Assembly: GCA_039680225.1 (NCBI GenBank)
Contig: JBDKTK010000308.1
Span: forward strand, 1-14,709
Reading direction: 5' to 3'
From: JBDKTK01 sp039680225
GTDB taxonomy: Bacteria > Desulfobacterota > Syntrophia > Syntrophales > UBA4778
Length of the DNA: 14,709 nt
Position numbers and translations under genes: made by a program. Positions within the stretch are counted from its first letter, which is position 1; every line of letters begins with the position of its first letter. This document shows positions 7,081-14,058 of the stretch, piece after piece. The notes beneath the pieces are model-generated. The model saw only the letters and a program-made list of their open reading frames with translations, made no database searches and had not been told where the DNA came from.

Positions 7081-7161
7081 GGCGGCATGGCCGAGTGGAA
7101 GGCTGCGGTAATGCAATACCGTACTATATATGCCCCGGTTCAACTCCGGATGCCGCCTCCA
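7081..7161 (+). tRNA. tRNA-Cys-like gene (GCA) with atypical 8/4 branch, CCA encoded
   Basis: The 5' strand GGCGGCAT (7081-7088) pairs perfectly with ATGCCGCC (7150-7157), giving an 8-bp acceptor stem, then T73 (7158) and CCA (7159-7161). The D-arm is GCC/GGC (7090-7092, 7101-7103) around GAGTGGAA. The anticodon stem is GCGGT/ACCGT (7105-7109, 7118-7122) with an 8-nt loop AATGCAAT; T33-GCA-A37 reads as cysteine anticodon GCA. The variable region is 12 nt (7123-7134). The T-arm is CCGG-TTCAACT-CCGG (7135-7149), only 4 bp; reading it as 7/5 leaves a C-A mismatch. U73, GCA and the anticodon-stem bases resemble bacterial tRNA-Cys. The minus-strand frame here shows the usual spurious tRNA translation (HPELNRG...LPLGHAA). 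It could be a functional minor isoacceptor, a suppressor-like tRNA or a decaying copy. Confidence 0.75.
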
Positions 7162-7298
7162 TTTTCCTCTTTCCGCCAATCCGGATTTGATTTTTTCTTT
7201 CCCCTTAAATCTACTTTCTTTACCTTCAAAATAAGGTTCCGGAATATTCCTTTCAACAATCATTTCAGGTTGAATGTACCCAAGACCTCCTATTTTTT

Positions 7299-7344
7299 CC
7301 GGCTTACTCCTGATCGAATCCTTAAAAGGGGTAAGCCGGTTTTT
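7299..7344 (+). terminator. Strong rho-independent terminator or leader hairpin
   Basis: CCGGCTTACTCC (7299-7310) pairs with GGGGTAAGCCGG (7328-7339), 12 bp with one T-G pair, loop 17 nt, followed at once by TTTTT (7340-7344). It sits 137 nt after the tRNA-like gene and 41 nt before the DUF3187 gene, so it can end the tRNA transcript or attenuate the DUF3187 leader. The AT-rich 7162-7298 stretch holds no gene I can support; it includes a minor inverted repeat TTCAAC (7252-7257) / GTTGAA (7269-7274). Confidence 0.65.
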
Positions 7345-7385
7345 AATGCCGCCCGCATAGTGGCCGGACAAGAACTGTTTCGCTT

Positions 7386-8393
7386 ATGAGCCATGACCGT
7401 TACTTTCAAATCCTTGCCGCAGTCCTGGCGCTTTTCCTGTTCCTGCTTCCCGGAAAATCCCCAGCCTGGGAGATAAAGCCTTTTCAGATCCGCAATGAAA
7501 GCCCTTTTGTCCGCATATTCGGCCTGCCCACACCCGGCGAAGCATGGACCGTTCCCGGCGGCCGGCTTGAGACCGGCGCCGTCCTCAACGTCGGAAATAA
7601 TTATTCAGATGTTACTTGCGGACGGGACAGGCTGATCCTCGATTCCGAAATTTACGAGCTGACTTTTGCCGCCAAATACGGGATCACCGACAGGGTCGAG
7701 GCCGGCATCGAAATCCCCGTCGTTTACTCCGCGGGGGGTTTCCTCGACAATTTCATAGTCGATTTTCACGAGACCTTCGGGTTCCAGCCGGGCAGCAGGA
7801 AAGACGTCCCCAAGAACAAGTTCCTGTACAGCTTCAGCCGCAACGGCGTCGAGCAGCTCAGGGTCGACAACAGCAACTACGGCCTGGGCGATATCCGCCT
7901 GACCGCCGGTTTCAACCTCTACGAATCGTATAACAACGCCGTGACCGTGCGGGCCAGTCTGAAGGTGCCCACCGGGAGCAGCAGCGACCTGAGGGGGAGC
8001 GGGAGCACCGATCTCGCCCTGTGGCTGATAGCCCAGCATGACTTCGACACCCGTTTCGGCCTTTGGTCCGTGTTCGGCACGGGCGGGGCAATGGCCATGA
8101 CGACGGGAAAGGTCCTTCCGGACATGCAGAAAAATTACGCCTTTTTCGGACTGCTCGGCGGGGGCTGGAAGCCGCTCAACTGGCTGACTCTCAAGGTCCA
8201 GATGGAGGCCTATTCCGCCTTTTACAGCGGCTGCGACCTCAACGACCTCACTTCCTATACGGCCCGGCTGACTGCCGGGTTCAGCTTCGACCTCCCCTCG
8301 AATATCAAGCTGGACATAGGCATGTCCCAGGATATTCTTTGGGCCTCCCAGCCTGACGTCGCATTTCACTTCGGGCTGAAAAAAATGTTCTGA
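7386..8393 (+). CDS. DUF3187 family outer-membrane beta-barrel protein
   Basis: A 335-aa exported protein: the Sec signal covers about residues 1-27 (hydrophobic ILAAVLALFLFLLPG, cleavage near SPA-W). The mature start PFQIRNESPFVRIFGLPTPGEA is the DUF3187 hallmark. The rest alternates polar and hydrophobic residues in amphipathic strands with turns (LTFAAKYGITDRVEAGIEIPVVY, VTVRASLKVPTGSSSDLRGSGSTDLALWL, ARLTAGFSFDL) and ends with aromatic Phe (LKKMF), the usual barrel-assembly signal. Function of the family is not established; a passive outer-membrane role is inference. The ATG at 7386 has no obvious Shine-Dalgarno, and the terminator-like hairpin just upstream may sit in its leader. It converges with the repeat-containing secreted protein, with 26 nt between stops. 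Confidence 0.85.
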   Translation: MSHDRYFQILAAVLALFLFLLPGKSPAWEIKPFQIRNESPFVRIFGLPTPGEAWTVPGGRLETGAVLNVGNNYSDVTCGRDRLILDSEIYELTFAAKYGITDRVEAGIEIPVVYSAGGFLDNFIVDFHETFGFQPGSRKDVPKNKFLYSFSRNGVEQLRVDNSNYGLGDIRLTAGFNLYESYNNAVTVRASLKVPTGSSSDLRGSGSTDLALWLIAQHDFDTRFGLWSVFGTGGAMAMTTGKVLPDMQKNYAFFGLLGGGWKPLNWLTLKVQMEAYSAFYSGCDLNDLTSYTARLTAGFSFDLPSNIKLDIGMSQDILWASQPDVAFHFGLKKMF

Positions 8394-8419
8394 CCGCTTT
8401 TATTTTCCCTTCCCGGAAA

Positions 8420-9397
8420 TCAGCGCCTGCGCGCGGCGGACCTGCCGCGGCCCGCGGCGCCTGCCCTTGCAAAGGGACGGGGCGCGCCGATGAAACGGGT
8501 GGGGAAAACCGGCGCTCCGGAAAGCCGCGCATGGTTCACCCGCGGAACAACATTAGTGAAGCCCCTCACCAGGGCGCCGTCCGTCGAAAACCGCACGCTG
8601 TTGAATAGCCGCGCGTTGTCCGCCCGGATCGACGATGCAGTGTCGAACCCGCTCGGCCACCTGAAGGTGGTGCTGAAGTTCGGCGATCGCAGCCGCGCCG
8701 TAATGAGGGCGTCCGTGGAAAACCGCACGCTGTTGAAACGCCTGGCATTATCCACCGCAACCAGGCGAGCGGTTGTCCTGCCGAAATCGCTCACCCTGAC
8801 GAAAAACCTGCTGTCGTTTCGCACAAAGAATCCGGGGAAAAAAACATTTGAACAGACAAACGGGCAGGGGGTGAAGGTAAACAGGTTCCGGAAACGGTTC
8901 GGCGGCGGGAAGAATGTCAGGAGCGGCGGGCCGTTGATTGCAAAGAACCTGTTTATCTGCCGGGGATCGATCGCTCCCGCATTTAAAAACGCCGCGCGGG
9001 AGGCCGCCGGAACGGGGAAGATCGGCAGTCCCAGCCTGAGCCTGACATCATTGAACCGGGTCAGCACCCGGCCGCTGCTTATCAATAACTGCCCCGATCT
9101 TGCGGCCAGGAAAACGGAATGCTGCAGTTCGCCTATGACCGCAGGGGTGACCAGGGCGCCGGGGACCCACCCGCCGCGCGGAATGATTCCAATTGCGGAA
9201 AGGTTGTTGATGGCGGCGGTTTCGCTCAGCCCGATATTGATTCCCAGCGACGTCGCGAGGCTTACCGCAAAGACACCCTGCCGCACTAATGGTGCCGCGA
9301 TCGGGGGAAAAGACTGCGCCCCGGCCGTTTCCGTGAGGACCAGCAGCAAAAGGCAGGCCCCGAGCACGCCGGATTTCAGGAAAGAGTTTCCTTTCAT
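8420..9397 (-). CDS. Secreted protein of unknown family with a 44-residue internal repeat
   Basis: I do not recognise this 325-aa protein. A clear signal peptide (SGVLGACLLLLVLTETAGAQS, cleavage near residue 28) and an excellent AAAGGAG before the ATG mark it as real, although a 303-codon frame is open on the opposite strand. Residues 30-110 are hydrophobic and small-residue rich; 150-200 are rich in Phe, Pro and Arg with one Cys pair (CPFVC, 178-182). Two near-identical blocks, DNARRFNSVRFSTD (216-229) and DNARLFNSVRFSTD (260-273), are 44 residues apart (13 of 14 identical). The matching DNA repeats are at 8579-8606 and 8711-8737. The C-terminus is Arg/Ala-rich (GRGRSAARRR), suggesting binding to an anionic partner. 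A surface or periplasmic structural role is a guess. Confidence 0.75.
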   Translation of the reverse strand: MKGNSFLKSGVLGACLLLLVLTETAGAQSFPPIAAPLVRQGVFAVSLATSLGINIGLSETAAINNLSAIGIIPRGGWVPGALVTPAVIGELQHSVFLAARSGQLLISSGRVLTRFNDVRLRLGLPIFPVPAASRAAFLNAGAIDPRQINRFFAINGPPLLTFFPPPNRFRNLFTFTPCPFVCSNVFFPGFFVRNDSRFFVRVSDFGRTTARLVAVDNARRFNSVRFSTDALITARLRSPNFSTTFRWPSGFDTASSIRADNARLFNSVRFSTDGALVRGFTNVVPRVNHARLSGAPVFPTRFIGAPRPFARAGAAGRGRSAARRR

Positions 9398-9411
9398 ATG
9401 ATCTCCTTTGT

Positions 9412-9529
9412 TATTTATTTTTTGGTTTTCCGGCGCCGGGGGGAATTCCGGGAAAGCAGGCCTTCAGGTGCGGTCAGGATTAATGCAGGTGTTATCTGTC
9501 TCCAATCCAATCGTAATATTTATTTTTTG
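9412..9529. repeat. Pair of 13-nt AT-rich direct repeats upstream of the secreted-protein gene
   Basis: TATTTATTTTTTG occurs at 9412-9424 and again at 9517-9529, 105 nt apart, in the 246-nt gap upstream of the gene starting at 9397. The near copy overlaps the leader just before the ribosome-binding site. They may be UP-like or curved elements; no confident -35/-10 pair is visible. Confidence 0.35.
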
Positions 9530-9584
9530 ATTTTTGAAAGGGAAAATGCTTCAGGGTATTTGGCTTTCAGGGGCGGGTCTCAGC

Positions 9585-9605
9585 AAAAAGGGCGGCCGGC
9601 CGCCC
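9585..9605 (-). terminator. Rho-independent terminator of the DUF481 gene
   Basis: The palindrome GGGCGGCC/GGCCGCCC (9590-9605) is followed, in the minus direction, by TTTTT (9589-9585). It lies 38 nt after the stop of the DUF481 gene (9644). Confidence 0.75.
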
Positions 9606-9643
9606 TTTACGGGGAATTGCGAATTATTTTCAGCCGGAAACTA

Positions 9644-10663
9644 TCACCAGTACGCATATTCATAGCTGATCCCGATTATCAGGAAGATATCGGACCTGGC
9701 CTTTCCGGCTTCCGGCTTGCTGTTGAACCGGCAGTCGGATTCAAAGTACATCCCGAACTGGTCCCGCACGGGTATGCGAAATCCCTGGACGGCCCGGAGG
9801 TAAACAGAGCTGCTCTCGGGAGTGTAGTAGCCTTCCTGCCTGTGATAAACCTGGATCCACTTGGGCGTGGTCTCGTACTCGAACCCGACGGCCCAGCGCC
9901 CGGAAGCGCTTTTTGTATCGTCTCCGACAGTCCTGTCCTCGTTATAATAGGAAATCCCGGCTTCCGTGTAGAGCCTCAGCTTTCTCCGGTCATGGAATTG
10001 ATAGCCCACGCCCAGGCCCTGGGTCAGCCTTAGATTGAGGTTGGCAAAAGTGTCCCGTTCGGTGAGGACCTGGGCGTAGTTGTAAAGCTTTTCCGTCTGG
10101 AAAAAGTCGTACTTCAGAGAGCCCAGCGAATTGCGGGTGTTGGTGCTTCCTTCCGCCTCGCCGTAATTATATGCGCCTTCAACAGTAAGCCGGTGCCTGC
10201 GGGTCTTTGCAATGAACCGGGTCGACAGGTTGGCAGCTGCACTATCCGAATTTCCCCGGGTGAGGCTCCCCCCGGCATTCAGATATCCTCTGTACGTCCC
10301 GGGGTTGATCGAGAGGATATCGTCCGAGTTTATTTCCCTTGTCGGTCCGAGCTTGGCGCTGATGACCCGGACCCGCCCCGGTGACGGGCAGGTCATCCGT
10401 CCGACAATTGTTTCATAATCTTTGAGGACTACTGTCAAGTCGCGGTCCGATTCCAGGCATTCGATCCTGTTCCATTCAATATTCAGCTTGTCTTCTGATA
10501 CATCGGTTTTCAGGACCAGCAGTTCCTCTTCCATCCGCACGACCTCACCCGTCAGCCGGTCCCCGTTTTTCATCTGCAGCTTTTCCGTGGACTTCATGGC
10601 AGGTGCGCAGGCATGGATGAGAATTAAAGCCGATAAAAAAAGAATTGCTTTGCTTCTTTTCAT
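9644..10663 (-). CDS. DUF481 family outer-membrane protein with N-terminal SH3-like segment
   Basis: A 339-aa exported protein. The signal region is MKRSKAILFLSALILIHACAP; Cys19 could be a lipobox cysteine, but His at -2 is atypical, so signal peptidase I cleavage is also possible. Residues about 30-120 look like a small beta domain (MKNGDRLTGEVVRMEEELLVLKTD). The DUF481 barrel follows with its typical entry GTYRGYLNAGGSLTRGNSDSAAANLS (about 122-147), then amphipathic strands (YNYAQVLTERD, LRLTQGLGVGYQFHD, LRLYTEAGISYYNED) and the C-terminal IIGISYEYAYW ending in an aromatic residue. The family is known as salt-induced or uncharacterised outer-membrane proteins; function is unknown. A GGATTGG lies just before the ATG. 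It is divergent from the DUF3124 gene. Confidence 0.85.
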   Translation of the reverse strand: MKRSKAILFLSALILIHACAPAMKSTEKLQMKNGDRLTGEVVRMEEELLVLKTDVSEDKLNIEWNRIECLESDRDLTVVLKDYETIVGRMTCPSPGRVRVISAKLGPTREINSDDILSINPGTYRGYLNAGGSLTRGNSDSAAANLSTRFIAKTRRHRLTVEGAYNYGEAEGSTNTRNSLGSLKYDFFQTEKLYNYAQVLTERDTFANLNLRLTQGLGVGYQFHDRRKLRLYTEAGISYYNEDRTVGDDTKSASGRWAVGFEYETTPKWIQVYHRQEGYYTPESSSVYLRAVQGFRIPVRDQFGMYFESDCRFNSKPEAGKARSDIFLIIGISYEYAYW

Positions 10664-10724
10664 TCCAATCCGGCCTTTCAGGCAGTCCCGTACCGGATGA
10701 ACTTAGCTTGTATATGGCGGAACG

Positions 10725-10747
10725 AAAATCAGTTTTTTCCTGATTTT
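10725..10747. promoter_or_regulatory. Perfect 8-bp inverted repeat upstream of the DUF481 gene
   Basis: AAAATCAG (10725-10732) and CTGATTTT (10740-10747) flank a 7-nt T-rich spacer. On the minus strand a TATACA hexamer (10714-10709) lies close by toward the DUF481 gene, with the repeat where its -35 would be and no -35 consensus, so an activator or repressor site is plausible. It could equally be a weak RNA hairpin. Confidence 0.35.
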
Positions 10748-10802
10748 AAATGCTCTTAAATCTTATTTCAGAGCTGCCGGCTATATTGAGCGGGCGCTTT
10801 CT

Positions 10803-10855
10803 CGCACTCTGTGCCGCACTCTATTGTTGACACATACGCACTTTCTTTTTATGTA
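10803..10855 (+). promoter_or_regulatory. Promoter of the DUF3124 gene with a direct-repeat candidate activator site
   Basis: TTGACA (10827-10832, exact consensus) is 17 nt from TATGTA (10850-10855, weak -10). Directly upstream, CGCACTCT occurs twice (10803-10810 and 10815-10822), 12 nt apart, the second copy ending 4 nt before the -35. The gene's AAAGGGG site and ATG follow at 10875-10891. Confidence 0.5.
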
Positions 10856-10888
10856 AAGGTATAACTTTGATCGGAAAGGGGTGTTTCG

Positions 10889-11419
10889 ATGGCCAACTGG
10901 ATCCGGCTTGTTTTTGTCATCTTGCTTTGCGTTCCCTTAACCGCCTGCGGTAATCAGAAATCCGGGCCTGCCGATGCAAAGCCGCAGCCTTTCAATCCCG
11001 AAACGCTCACGGTTCCCGACCAGGGAGGCAAGAAAATCAGGGGACAGGTTTTGTATATGCCTATCTATTCGAATATACCAATGGATAAAAAAAATAAATA
11101 TGATGTGAGCGCTTTTCTTGCCGTTCACAACACCGATCTTAAATACCGGATCAAAATAAAGAGGATCGATTATTTTGACACGGAAGGAAGAATTGTAAAA
11201 AATTTCATCACGGCGGACCAGCAGCTTGATCCCGTGGCTACAAAGATTTTTACAATTCCCAAAGAGGACCAGAGCGGGACAGGCGCCAATTTTTTAATAG
11301 AATGGATTGCAGACCAGCCCGTCAATGAGCCTTTGATCGAGTCGATAATGACGGACCTGACGGGCACCAAAGGGCTGGCTTTCATAAGCCCCGGCAAGAT
11401 CATCCGCGAGATCAAATAA
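10889..11419 (+). CDS. DUF3124 family lipoprotein
   Basis: A 176-aa predicted lipoprotein: signal WIRLVFVILLCVPLTAC with a good lipobox (LTAC, Cys20) and a Pro/Asn-rich linker. The domain matches DUF3124: GQVLYMPIYSNIPM (about 53-66), AFLAVHNTDLKYRIKIKRIDYFDTEGRIV and a GANFLIEWIADQPVNEPLIESIMTDLTGTKGLAFISPGKII tail. The fold is probably immunoglobulin-like (beta-rich with NTD turn); biochemical function of the family is not known. Asp21 is absent at +2 (Gly21), so sorting to the outer membrane is expected under the E. coli rule, which may not hold here. It stands alone between divergent and convergent neighbours with its own promoter; a CAGC/GCTG hairpin with T-runs after the stop (11435-11468) may end the transcript. 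Confidence 0.85.
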   Translation: MANWIRLVFVILLCVPLTACGNQKSGPADAKPQPFNPETLTVPDQGGKKIRGQVLYMPIYSNIPMDKKNKYDVSAFLAVHNTDLKYRIKIKRIDYFDTEGRIVKNFITADQQLDPVATKIFTIPKEDQSGTGANFLIEWIADQPVNEPLIESIMTDLTGTKGLAFISPGKIIREIK

Positions 11420-11439
11420 ACCTGGGGCGGGGCGAGCAG

Positions 11440-13443
11440 CTATAACTGTGCTGTCGTTTTGCTTTTTCCCCTGACATGCTTTTCGAATCTCGCCGTCTCG
11501 CCGGTATGGCCTGCGACAACCAGGACATCACCCTGATGGAAAATTATGTCGGGCGGCGGGTTAGTTATGTTTTCGCTTCCCCTAACGAGGGCCATAAGAG
11601 TCAGTCCGAACTCTTCTCTTATTCCTGATCCGGCCAGGGAATTCCCCAGAAGCGGCGACCCTTCCGGGAGCCGGACGGAAGTCAGGTGAAGCTCGGGAAG
11701 GCACGCCCTGAAATCGGAACATGTAAGGGCTTCGGGATCTACCGACCGGAGCATGTCGTATTCCTCGGCCCGTATTTCCGAGATGAGGTTTTCGATCTCG
11801 TCTTTGGGCAAAAGGTAGTTCCGCAGGACGCGGGTGAAAATTTCAACCGATGTCTCAAACTCTTCCGGTATCACTTCATTGGCGCCCAGGTCTGAAAAAT
11901 TGTCTATCTCCCGGATGAATCTTGTCCGGACGATGATGTATATTCCGGAATTGAGCCTCCGGGCAAGCCAGACGATCCGCGCGGCCGCAGCCGGATCGTT
12001 TATCACCACGACTATGGAACGGGCCTCGGCAATGTTCGCGTGCTCGAGTATTTTCTCCTTCGTTGCGTCGCCGTAGAAAATCGGTTCCCCCTTGGCGCGC
12101 TCCTCGCGGATGACGGTGGGATTCATTTCGATTATGACGTAGGGGATCCCGCCCTTGCGGGCCGCCCTCGCCAGGTTCCTCCCGTTCAACCCGAACCCCA
12201 CTATGATAAGGTGATTCTTTTCAGTCCTCCCGTTCTTGCGGGAGTGGTGGAGAATGTCCCGGTCCAGTGCTCCCAAAAACCGCAGACGGGAGGTCAGGCC
12301 GGCGAGGCGCGGGGCGCCGATCATCATGAAGGGCGTTGCGATCATTGTGAGGACCGAGACGGCGATAAAGGCCTGGTAATGGTCCCGCGGCATAAGCCCG
12401 GCGCTCAGACCCGATGCCGAAAGGATGAAGGAGAATTCGCCGATCTGCCCCAGGCAAAAACCCGCGATGATCACGTTGCGGATCGGCAGGCCGACAACTC
12501 CGGACGCTATAGCCGCGAATATCACCTTCAAAGCAATGACCGCTGCGGCCAGGAATACCAGCAGGAACGGTCTGGAAAAAAAGTAGCCGATGTCAAGCAG
12601 CATTCCGATCGAGATGAAAAAGAAGCTCATGAACACGTCGCGGAACGGAAGGAGATGGCTCAGCGCCTCGTGGCTGTACTCGGATTCGGAGATGATCAGT
12701 CCGGCCAGGAATGCCCCGAGGGCCAGAGACAGGCCCAGCCTGTGGGTCAGCCAGGCAATGCCCAGGCAGATCAGGATCAGGCCCAGGAAGAACAGTTCGC
12801 GGCTTCTTGTGCGCGTCACTTTGAACAGGACCCAGGGCACGGCCCAGCGCGCGCCGGCGATGAGGAGCAGGACGGCCACGATCTGGAGCAGCTGTGCCGG
12901 GGAAAACTGTTTCTCGGCAACGTTGCCGATCCCGGCCAGGATGGGGACCAGCAGCATCATGGGGACTACCATTATGTCCTGGAATATCAGTATCCCGAGG
13001 ACGGTGTTTCCATGGGGGGTGTCCACCTCGGCGCGTTCCTGCAGCAATTTCATCACGATTGCCGTGCTGCTGAGGGATACTATGAAACCGACGAGGATGG
13101 CTTCCGCGAGCGGCAGCCCCGCATAGACGGAGATAAGGAAAATAACAAGGCCGGTAAGGGCGATCTGGATCGAGCCGCCCACCAGGGCCGGCCGCTTGAA
13201 CTGGAACAGGTTCTGGAACGAGAATTCGATCCCGATGGTGAACAGCAGCAGGATTATCCCGATCTCCGCAAGGGACTGGACCGACTCCAGGTCGCTGATC
13301 AGCTTGAGTGCCTGGGGCCCGGCGATGATCCCGGTTATGAGAAACCCGATGATTACGGGGACTTTCAGCAGGTGGCATAGATAGAGCACTGCCGCGGAAA
13401 GGCCCGCGATAATCAGGATATTTGAAAAAAAAGATAATTCCAT
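11440..13443 (-). CDS. KefB-type monovalent cation:proton antiporter (CPA2) with TrkA-N and TrkA-C domains
   Basis: Inner-membrane K+ or Na+/H+ antiporter with cytoplasmic gating domains, 667 aa. Residues 1-385 hold about 12 hydrophobic spans, with CPA2 features GFLITGIIAGP (33-43), SLSSTAIV (123-130), the GILIFQDIMVVP segment with Q155-D156, and LALGAFLAGLIISESEYS (240-257). A charged linker leads to a TrkA-N (RCK-type) domain from about 410 with the nucleotide motif GFGLNGRNLA (416-425) and an acidic end VIIEMN. A TrkA-C domain lies near 590-655 (SVRLPEGSPLLGNSL ... GDVLVVAG). Length and order match KefB/YbaL-like proteins; kefB itself is not claimed because glutathione gating cannot be inferred. 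No Shine-Dalgarno precedes ATG 13443, but the N-terminus has family-normal length. Confidence 0.9.
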   Translation of the reverse strand: MELSFFSNILIIAGLSAAVLYLCHLLKVPVIIGFLITGIIAGPQALKLISDLESVQSLAEIGIILLLFTIGIEFSFQNLFQFKRPALVGGSIQIALTGLVIFLISVYAGLPLAEAILVGFIVSLSSTAIVMKLLQERAEVDTPHGNTVLGILIFQDIMVVPMMLLVPILAGIGNVAEKQFSPAQLLQIVAVLLLIAGARWAVPWVLFKVTRTRSRELFFLGLILICLGIAWLTHRLGLSLALGAFLAGLIISESEYSHEALSHLLPFRDVFMSFFFISIGMLLDIGYFFSRPFLLVFLAAAVIALKVIFAAIASGVVGLPIRNVIIAGFCLGQIGEFSFILSASGLSAGLMPRDHYQAFIAVSVLTMIATPFMMIGAPRLAGLTSRLRFLGALDRDILHHSRKNGRTEKNHLIIVGFGLNGRNLARAARKGGIPYVIIEMNPTVIREERAKGEPIFYGDATKEKILEHANIAEARSIVVVINDPAAAARIVWLARRLNSGIYIIVRTRFIREIDNFSDLGANEVIPEEFETSVEIFTRVLRNYLLPKDEIENLISEIRAEEYDMLRSVDPEALTCSDFRACLPELHLTSVRLPEGSPLLGNSLAGSGIREEFGLTLMALVRGSENITNPPPDIIFHQGDVLVVAGHTGETARFEKHVRGKSKTTAQL

Positions 13444-13559
13444 AGACGAAGGATACTATCATATCCGGTCGGATTTGTCGTCGGTAGAGCAGAATTGCTC
13501 AGCGAAAAAAGGCATGCCATTCATGGGGTCCGGATGGAATCCCGGCATGGTGTTTCCGA

Positions 13560-13588
13560 TTGATTCTCATTTACCCATGTTCTATTTT
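13560..13588 (+). promoter_or_regulatory. Candidate promoter of the Rid-family gene
   Basis: TTGATT (13560-13565) and TATTTT (13583-13588) are 17 nt apart, about 41 nt before the ATG at 13630. The rest of the 13444-13559 gap holds only a short GAGCA/TGCTC inverted repeat (13487-13500) and a GGCATGCC palindrome (13511-13518). Confidence 0.45.
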
Positions 13589-13629
13589 GGAATCAGGCCT
13601 CCTCATAAAAAACTGAAAGGAATAAGACC

Positions 13630-14016
13630 ATGCCGAAATTCGAAAGCATCGAGCCTTGGGGAACGCGCGACTACACGTATTCCACTGCAGTGAAAAGGGG
13701 CAGCCACCTGTTCATCTCCGGGGTGGTCGCCCGGGACCCTGCAACAGGGGAAATTGTGGGCAAGGGCGACATCGCAGCCCAGACTGATTATATTTTCAAG
13801 CTGTTTGCCGGGATCCTGAAGAAGGCCGGCGGCTCGCTCGACGATATCGTCAAGACCGTCGATTACGTGACCACCCTGGAGAACTACAAGCAGACCGCGG
13901 ATGTCCGGAGAAAATACTTCCGCAACGGTTTCCCTGCCGCAACCGGGATAGTGGTCAAGCAGCTGGTGAACAGAAACGCCCTGATCGAGATAGACGCAAT
14001 CGCCATCATCGAATGA
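13630..14016 (+). CDS. Rid family (YjgF/UK114) protein lacking the RidA active-site arginine
   Basis: A 128-aa cytoplasmic protein of the trimeric Rid fold. Recognisable parts are GSHLFISGVVARDPATGEIVGKGDIAAQT (about 24-52), AGGSLDDIVKTVDYVTTLENY (about 66-86) and the end LIEIDAIAIIE. RidA enzymes hydrolyse reactive enamine/imine intermediates using the arginine of the PARSCV motif (Arg105 in E. coli numbering). Here the matching text is PAATGIVV, with Thr at that position when aligned back from EIDAIA, so deaminase activity by the RidA mechanism is doubtful. This fits one of the other Rid subfamilies. AAAGGA lies about 8 nt before the ATG. The lipoprotein gene follows after 42 nt and may be co-transcribed. 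Confidence 0.9.
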   Translation: MPKFESIEPWGTRDYTYSTAVKRGSHLFISGVVARDPATGEIVGKGDIAAQTDYIFKLFAGILKKAGGSLDDIVKTVDYVTTLENYKQTADVRRKYFRNGFPAATGIVVKQLVNRNALIEIDAIAIIE

Positions 14017-14058
14017 CAAACGGGTAAACGGGGGCAAATAATTTCCGGAGCCGAAACT

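Noticed and set aside
7163..7200. AATCCGGATT followed by T-rich sequence as a terminator right after the tRNA
   Set aside because: The palindrome has essentially no loop, so it cannot form a stable hairpin; the 7299-7344 element is far better.
7030..7371. Minus-strand 113-codon frame and the overlapping plus-strand 7057-7389 frame
   Set aside because: Both read through the tRNA-like gene; the minus product has the familiar spurious tRNA translation pattern (PELNRG...LPLGHAA).
8490..9401. 303-codon open frame on the plus strand
   Set aside because: It lies antisense to the secreted repeat protein, which has a signal peptide and an excellent ribosome-binding site; the antisense product has neither.
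12040..13380. 446-codon open frame on the plus strand
   Set aside because: It is antisense to the KefB-type antiporter gene; its product is a run of Asp, Gln, Gly and Arg with no domain, as expected from GC-rich codon bias.
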